From the NCBI GenBank assembly GCA_000969725.1, contig JXSR01S007561.1: a stretch of 33,455 bases of DNA. One strand, given 5' to 3'. This DNA comes from Ophiothrix spiculata (lineage: Eukaryota > Echinodermata > Ophiuroidea > Amphilepidida > Ophiotrichidae). Shown here piece after piece: positions 21,501 to 30,500 of the stretch. Numbering within the stretch: the stretch's first letter is position 1; each line of letters begins with the position of its first letter. The translations under genes were made by a program, and so were the position numbers. The notes beneath the pieces are model-generated. The model was not told the origin of the DNA and made no database searches. It saw only the letters and a list, made by a program, of their open reading frames with translations.

Positions 21501-24500
21501 TGTCTTACACCCTAATTCGACGTCACTGTCAATAAACTACTTGTAATGAAATAAATCACTTGTGGTACGTTAAATACCCCTTCTAGGAAGGCATAATACA
21601 TGTATAATTATTTTTATAATACATGTATAATTATCTTAAATAATATTGTACTCGTTAGAGTTATTTTGTATAGACGTATGAAATATCGTCATAAATGATT
21701 TATGCTGAATGTATCTTGATATATATTTTTTTCTCATCTTGTAACCTTATTAAGGGTGCCATCTGCCACATGCTTTGCGTTATTATTGGCATCCACATCT
21801 CTATAATATGGACTGTTGTGTAGTACAAAAGTTTATCATTGTAAATTATTATTGTTTAATATATGAGATGAAAACAAATAAAGATTGATTGATTGATTGA
21901 TTGATTGCTTAACTGATTGATTAATTATTGATTTATTGATTGATATTGCAAATATAGCATTTTTAAACAGGTTTGGCATTATGAACTTCCAAAATACAAA
22001 ATCTTTTTAAAGTAAAATATACATTAACAATTTTTGAACATTCGATTGGGTAAAATCTGATAATCAACTATATACAGGGTGTCCAAAAATTAACTACCCA
22101 TTTTTAAATGCTTATAACTTTAAAACCAGGATTCGCATGGCAACTATAGATATATGTATTGATAGAGGAAACTTGTAGAATTAATTTGGTACCAAACATG
22201 ATATAATTGCCACTTTTGAAAATCATTTTCAACGTAAATTACGTCAAACGTAAAAATCCTACTTTCATACTGAGAAGAAAAANNNNNNNNNNNNNNNNNN
22301 NNNNNNNNNNNNNNNNNNNNNNNNNNNNNNNNNNNNNNNNNNNNNNNNNNNNNNNNNNNNNNNNNNNNNNNNNNNNNNNNNNNNNNNNNNNNNNNNNNNN
22401 NNNNNNNNNNNNNNNNNNNNNNNNNNNNNNNNNNNNNNNNNNNNNNNNNNNNNNNNNNNNNNNNNNNNNNNNNNNNNNNNNNNNNNNNNNNNNNNNNNNN
22501 NNNNNNNNNNNNNNNNNNNNNNNNNNNNNNNNNNNNNNNNNNNNNNNNNNNNNNNNNNNNNNNNNNNNNNNNNNNNNNNNNNNNNNNNNNNNNNNNNNNN
22601 NNNNNNNNNNNNNNNNNNNNNNNNNNNNNNNNNNNNNNNNNNNNNNNNNNNNNNNNNNNNNNNNNNNNNNNNNNNNNNNNNNNNNNNNNNNNNNNNNNNN
22701 NNNNNNNNNNNNNNNNNNNNNNNNNNNNNNNNNNNNNNNNNNNNNNNNNNNNNNNNNNNNNNNNNNNNNNNNNNNNNNNNNNNNNNNNNNNNNNNNNNNN
22801 NNTTGCTTGGATGGTTGGTTGATTGATTGATTGGTTGGTTGATTGATTGATTGCAAATATAGCATTTTTCAAACAGGTTTGGCATTATGAACTTCAAAAA
22901 TAGAAAATCTTTGGAAAGCAAAATATACATGAACAATTTTTGAACATTCGATTGGGTAAAATCCGATAATCAACTACATAAATGAGTCACAAGACATTCA
23001 TCTGTCTATATTCAAATCTGTAATTTACATATCTATCTATTGATTGTAAACAGGAAAATATTCCAGTACTTAACCTGCCTGATCCAGGAGAGTCCAACTT
23101 CACCAATATACATGCATTTTATAAATGCTTTAAAGACTTTTAAGATGTCGAGTCAATTTGACATAACAAAAGTGTTTGCTTTATAAGTTTACCTGTGAGG
23201 ATTGGAGAACCGCATTACATATTTGGAAAATATCAGAAGTCCTACCAGCTTTGCTTGGCTCCCATAAGAAAAGCATATTAGTTACTCCAAGTAGTGGAAA
23301 TAACACACAAACCGCTTTAGCTGCTTTTCTGAAAAATCATAGAAGGAATTAGATTACCTATTGAATAATTATCATGGATCAGATCTTTCATTCTTTGCAG
23401 TTTCGTTTCATTAATACATTTTTCAGGACGGTCTATATGAATACTCATTTTAAGACTATAATGGCTGAGTTCTGCTTCGTTATGGGTGTACATATTATAT
23501 ATTTATATTGTAATAATTTTATTAACTGGTTTTGAATCACTAAATTACATCTTTAGTTTTAAAAACAAAATTTCCTTTTAAGCTTTAAACAGGGTGGATT
23601 ACATCACATGCTGAATATAGTATGTGTAAATTTTTAGTCTCTTTGGTGGTAAACATAAGATGGCTTGAATTAATTTAATGGTCTATGTCTAATTTTCTTT
23701 CTACTTAGTAGAACATTATCAGATACCAGACAAACATTAACTTTTCGAATTAATCTGGCCTGGTTCAATGTAGAAACACCAACAAGTGGCTGGTTTATTA
23801 GGAAGGACACTTGCTATCAAATACAGCCTGTTTTCTGCTATCAGCATTGTAAATACAATGCTGTAAGCGCTCAAGGTTGTTTAGCAATTCCATCTATTTC
23901 AACTTATGGATTGTAACGGAAATGTCAAATGAAATTTAGTATACAAATAATGACTAAAATAGACTCGTAAATTTATCAGGCATTTCTTTAAGATGGAGGG
24001 CAGTCACCTCTGTTTCGAATCTAAAATATAAATCAATCTAAATGTGCATTTATTTGGGAGTCAATTTATATAATAAATTACTAAGGTATTTCAAAATCAT
24101 TTACTCTATGCTCTACGTTTTTAGTGTTGCTTTCATCAATAACAATTTTAATAGAATTATGTTCAGTCTTTTAATTATATATTTTTTACATCTCAACCAT
24201 TATCTAACTCCCGAGGGCGCTTGAAAGAAAAAAGTGGTACGCATGCTCGTCAGAGCATCTCAAAATAGCGTAATCATGTACAGCAAATTCCAACCCGTAA
24301 AATATTCAAACTCACACCCCTAAATGTCGTAATACACTAAAATTGACCCCTGAATGGTGTAATGAATTTGTTACCCCTTAAAAGCGTAAGACACTGAAAT
24401 AGACCCTCAACGGCGTAACACAATATTTTCTGCCATAAAAACATGAATATAGTACATCGAAAGCCTTTTCTTTTGTATTTTCTTGGAATTTAAGATTAGC

Positions 24501-27500
24501 TGGCGAAAAAAGTGACCCCAAATTCGAAGATATCGTAAAGGACGGCCCTCAATGCTGAACGTTTCCCTTTTTTCTAAAGACGCCGGCGACGCCAATGGGC
24601 CAGAATCCGACCCCTTTTCGACTTTTTTTTGACGACCTTGCGTACCTCTTTTTTTTTCCTCCTAGCGGCCCCGGAGTCTAACTGTGCCTTTGTGTACAAC
24701 GTGTAACCAGGCACATTAATGTTTCCAGACTCATGGATAACCATATTTATCATAAACACCCAAGTGTACGATTGATTGTAAATCCATACATTTTTTTTCA
24801 CAGGGAATGTATTTTATATTAGGTGCTGGCTGACTGAATTCCGTGCCATCCAAGGCTCGTCAAACGAGAAAAAAATTGGTCGCGAGATTTTTTTAAACGT
24901 GACCTGCTGAAAAGGCTGACTTCGAACACTTATTATCTGATAAGGGTGAGAGCAAAATATGCAAATTGGGAACGTGTGTATGAAAATTTGGAGTTTTCCA
25001 ATAAAATGTATGTGATTTTTATTCTACTGTTGATAAAAAAAGAAGCATAATATGCATTTTTCTATGTCAATCAACGATTATGACACTTTTGAAACAAACG
25101 AATTTGAACCCTTACATCAATTTTATTTTAGAAGATAAAAAATCTGCTTTTTCTTGAATTTCTATTCTTAAAATCTAGCATTGACTTGAAAGAAAAAGCT
25201 CTCTCCAGGCAGCAAAAGCTATTTCTAATCCCTTTCTAGTAATTGCTCGTCTGGTTAGTAATAACTGTTTACATTTGTATTCAAAAAGCTGACCTTTTGC
25301 TTACAACACGTAGCAATTACTTACACTTTAGCAAGATCATATATGAGGAGCTTATCACTGCTAAACATTCATATGTGATGACTCACCCCGAAAAGGGGGA
25401 CTTTGCGACAGAACACTTTTCGAGACACTGATGAAAATAAGCAGCAAAAAAATAAAGAAAATAATAAGAATTTTCAGCAGATTTTCTGTTGTAAAATGTG
25501 ATCGCCTTGATCAATTTCAACAAGTAAGGTGTCATTTTAAAGCTTAGAAAATGTTGTAACAGATGAACTGATAAAATCAAAATTGATATCATTTTTTAAG
25601 TCCCCCTTTCGAGGTGAGCCATCACATATTTTCTGCTACATTTGTGCTGCGTAAGAGAAAACAGTGAAGTATACTAGAGCTGCGTTACTATAGATGATAT
25701 AAATCATGCTATTTGTCGAAATCTGCGACAAATTATAGACTTACTTGCTGTAACATTTGTGTCTGAAATCTATCAAACGGCAGAAAAAGCAATTTCCTAA
25801 CTTCGTGTAAGCAAAAGATAGCCTGGCTATTGTTTGTCTGGGTTGTCTGGGTTGATTTTAGACAAAAAAAAGGTATAAGTCCAAGCTGAAGGTCGTAATG
25901 TCTTAATGTCTCTAAGCAACTGCTACTTATATGAATTCGGCCTGTTAGCCAGGCTAGCCTTTGCTTACATGAAGTTAGAAATTGCTTTGTCTATCGCGTG
26001 ATATAGTTTTCAGACAAAAAAATGTTACAACAATGGGTATCACTTTTGATTGTAATATGACTATGTCAAATCACATAACATCTTTGTGTAAATCAGTGAA
26101 CTTTTTGTTGTGGAAACTTGCTAGAATCAGACGGTTTGTTGATCGTGATACTGCATCTAATGCTATGCGGGCACTTGTGCTGTCGAAGCTTGACTATGGC
26201 AATGCACTCCTTTCTAGTTGTAGGAATAAAGATATTGCTCGCTTACAACGTTCCCAGAACCGTGTCGCCCGTATTATTTTTCAGCTCCCTCGCCGTCATC
26301 CAACATCTCCTCTGCTTGCGTCCCTACACTGGCTGCCCATTGACAAGCGTATTCAGTTTAAAATTCTTTTGCACATTTACAAATCTCTCAATATGATCTA
26401 TCACCGATCTACTTAAAGGATTGAATTGCCATCTATGTTCCACCAAGGGAAGGTCTTCGTTCGGCTATGGATACCACGCGACTTGTCATTGCAAAAAGTA
26501 ACAAACGTGCTGGCGACAGGTCAATTGGTGTCTATGGACCAACTCTCTGGAGTCAGAGTCCATCTAAAATAAGATCTGCTTCTTCAGTATCAAGTTTTAA
26601 AAAGGGCTTGAAGACCTTTATGTTCTAATGCACTTTTTTTTCCTGTGTATTTTGTTTTTATTTTTCTGTATTTTTATATATATTTCTTTGTTTTGCGCAA
26701 TGATCATGTTTGTTGGAATTGCGCATTATAAGCGCCGGTATTATTAACAAGTAACACCACATTTTCGGTATCAATTTGCCGCAATTTTCGACAAATAGCA
26801 TGATTTATATCATCTATATAGTAACACAGCACTAGTATACTTCAGTGTTTTTTTTACGCAGCACAAATAAAGCAGAAACCATGAATGTATCGCAGTGATA
26901 AGCTGCTCATATAGGATCTTAGTAAAATGTAAGTAATTGCTGCCTGTTGTAAGCAAAAGGTCAGCTTTTTGAATACAAATGAAAGCAATTACTATAATCC
27001 AGACGAGCAATTGCTTTGGAGGGATTAGAAATAGCTTTTGCTGACTTGAGAGAGCTTTTTCTTGCAATTCAATGCTAGCTTTTAAGAATAGAAATTCAAG
27101 AAAAAGCAATAGAAATAGCAATTGCTACTTTTATGAATTCGGCTTAATAACCAACGGGATTTACCAGATACGAGGGTCATTCAAGTTCTGCCTGTTGCAT
27201 CAAAACTTTTGTTTTATTAAAGGTAGCTTCTCCAGAATTGGCAAAGATATAGCTAAAGATGTCACCTACACATAGTAACAAAAAAGTATCAATATCTTTT
27301 CTAGATTTCTGTACGTGACCTTAAAGGCACAGTAAGGTTTGGTACACCGAAAAATGTGCAGCTTATGTATGAACAACAATCTGTATACCCAAAATTTATG
27401 TTAGTTCAGAATAAATTTGAAATGAAAGTGTACCGATAAATATAAAAAGTCATTTCTCATTAATAAAGTAAACATGTTACTGATAAAAATTACCCAGAAT

Positions 27501-30500
27501 CCCAATACTTTGAAAGGATAGCCTTGTACCCTCTCAGTTTACGAATATAAGCGTAAAATGTTCTGAAATTCTGATTTCTTTAAGTGATTAAATCCGATTT
27601 TAAAATCTTGTACTAAGCCTTATGAATATTCACACCCACCGCCGAGATAGCAGTCCTGGTAATTTTTCTATCCATAAAAGATTTTAAACAATTGGATACT
27701 TACGGGAGCTGAGAACTGACTACAGCTGTGATGTTTTCAGTGCCACAAGTTTTGAAGTAGATTTGTAATGACGGCAATATACCATACTTGTTACATTATG
27801 TTATCTTGAACCGGGCGTAACTCGGATTAATGATGGGTACAGATGTACGGCCGGAAGTTTGGACTACCCAATAGCCAAACGTAAAAAACAGAAAAATTTG
27901 CAACCCATCTCAAAACCGGTTTGATATGGTTGGATATTTTAACAGAATGGCTCAATTTACCATCCGATCAATAAACTTCCTGAGTGCTCTCGAATATGAA
28001 CATATGCTACCGCGAAATCATTCACTGTTATTTTTCTAAATATTTGGAAGAAATTTGGCTGTGTCATTAAATTTCAGCAGTTACAATACCAAAATTTTTC
28101 AAAATGCACGCAAAAATTTTGTCATTTTACACTAACTTTTGATGCAGCAATTTACTATTATTTTTCTAATATCTGCATACCTGTGGGCAATAAAATTCCC
28201 AACAATAAACCTATTCCTAAAATGTCCTCGATATTTTAAGTTACACAAACATATAAGTGTATTGAAACAGAAATGATTACCTTAATTGCACTACTTCGTC
28301 GGTGTTACTGGCCCTCATTTTGGTTAATAATATATGGATGGTTGCCACTAAAAATATTGTGTTAATCTGAAAACAAAATCAGAAGTCTCAGCATTCTAAT
28401 AATACAAAAAAAAGATACAAAAACGTTTATAACGAAGTTTTCGAATATAAGGTTTGTCATATACCATACGAACAACTGCAATTTCAGCAGTAATACTTGC
28501 ACGCCTCAAGGCCGTATCTGATAACATAAACCACTAGGTCAAATATTTCAAGACCCGTTTATTGTTTCCAGCTGAATGATCTAACTGAATCATTCATCTT
28601 GAAAGAACTATCAACACCAAGTTGTTCTTTCCAGATGAATGAATAATTAAATAATTAACCCTAAAAGAACCACCAGGGGGTTAGCGATCATCGCTAAACG
28701 TTAGTGAAATCGCCCCCGTTACATGGTTACGATCGCTAACTCCAAAAATGATCGCTAAAGCGACCATCGGCCCCAGGTCTTGAACTATTTTTTAATAATT
28801 TTTGTTTTAGAAGTACATTGCATGGTGTAAAACTCACCAGTGAAATCATAAACGTGTTTACATTATAATTTTAGTGGAGTGCCACGGCCTACACATCGTG
28901 GCTCGTATAACAGTACAATGCTACAAAAACCACCTTGATAAACTATTTTAATAATTGTCATAGCGTACTCAACCTTTTAAAAGTGCGTCTGATTAATTAT
29001 ATCTCAAAAACAAAGCCAAACTATCCTGCTTTTTTGTAATCATCCCTTATTCCATCGTAAGAATTTATTCAAATATGGTGATTTGAAACCCGTAACCCGT
29101 AGCCTTATTTGTGTGACATATTAAAATATTTTTTAGATTTGCCGGGATTAAGCAATATTCTTATGCTGTCAATAGTGTTTGTTTGATTTGCAAAAACTTA
29201 TTATATTGATGATTTCGCAATCAAATCAACTGGGATGGGGTGGTTATACATGCAGGTATGCCTAAATTGAAACTCAAATCAGGGTAATCATGACGAAATG
29301 GTAACAGAAGCTATTACATATATAGTATAATTTAATGAAAACAATGGTAGGTCTAATTTTGGATCGAAATACCTGATGCCAACTTTAGAGTGCCCCACTC
29401 GGGAAAAACTTGTAAACTTGTAAAAAAAGTGGGATACCTTTGCTTTGTTTTATGCTGTTATTAATAAGACACGCTTTAAGTAGGCTAATTACGTTATATC
29501 TACGAATGTATCTCGTTATCTATGTTATTCACAATTACAGCTGATATCATTGGTCCTCTGATGAGCCACACATAAGGTAGATTATGGTAATCATCACAAC
29601 AGGGAGACGAGCTACTCACAATTACAGCTGATATCATTGGCCCTCTGATGACCCACACATTATGCAAATTATGGTAATCTTCACAACAGGGAGACGAGCT
29701 ACTCACAATTACAGCTGATATCATTGACCCTCTGATGAGCCACACATTATGCAAATTATGGTAATCTTCACAACAGGGAGACGAGTTACTCACAATTACA
29801 GCTGATATCATTGGCCCTCTGATGACCCACACATAAGGCAAATTATGGTATTCTTCCCAACAGGGAGACGAGCTACTCAAAATTACAGCTGATATCATTT
29901 GCCCTCTGATGACCCACACCTAAGCCAAATTATGGTAATCTTCCAAACAGGGAGACGAGCTACTCACAATTACAGTTGATATCATTGGCCCTCCTCACAC
30001 ATAATGTAAATTATGGTAATCATCCCAACAGGGAGACGAGCTACTCACAATTACAGTTGATATCATTGGCCCTCTGATGCCTCACACCTAAGCCAAATTA
30101 TGGTAATTTTCAGAACAGGGAGACGAGCTACTCATAATTACAGTTGATATCATTTGCCCTCTGATGCCTCACACATAATGCAAATTATGGTAATCATCCC
30201 AACAGGGAGACGAGCTACTCACAATTACAGTTGATATCATTGGCCCTCTGATGACCCACACATAATGCAAATTATGGTAATCTTCACAACAGGGAGACGA
30301 GTTACTCACAATAACAGCTGATATCATTGGCCCTCTGATGACCCACACATAAGGCAAATTATGGTCATCTTCACAACAGGGAGACGAGCTACTCACAATT
30401 ACAGCTGATATCATTGACCCTCTGATGAGCCACACATAAGGCAAATTATGGTAATCTTCCCAACAGGGAGACGAGCTACTCACAATTACAGCTATTATCA

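Larger units (their letters stand above)
25144..27108. mobile_element. Large nested inverted-repeat element
   Basis: The arms 25144-25740 and 26768-27108 are reverse complements over some 340 shared bases, for example TGCTTTTTCTTGAATTTC, AATTGCTCGTCTGG and AAATCATGCTATTTGTCG. The left arm is lengthened by a separate MITE at 25374-25626. The middle holds another short TIR element (25784-25989) and a LINE relic (about 26017-26745). It is in the large intron between the TM5 and TM6 exons. Confidence 0.85.

Noticed and set aside
22144-22936. Several long frames crossing the N gap
   Set aside because: Most of their length is unknown bases, and the readable part is the GATT microsatellite (NQSINQ-type translation).
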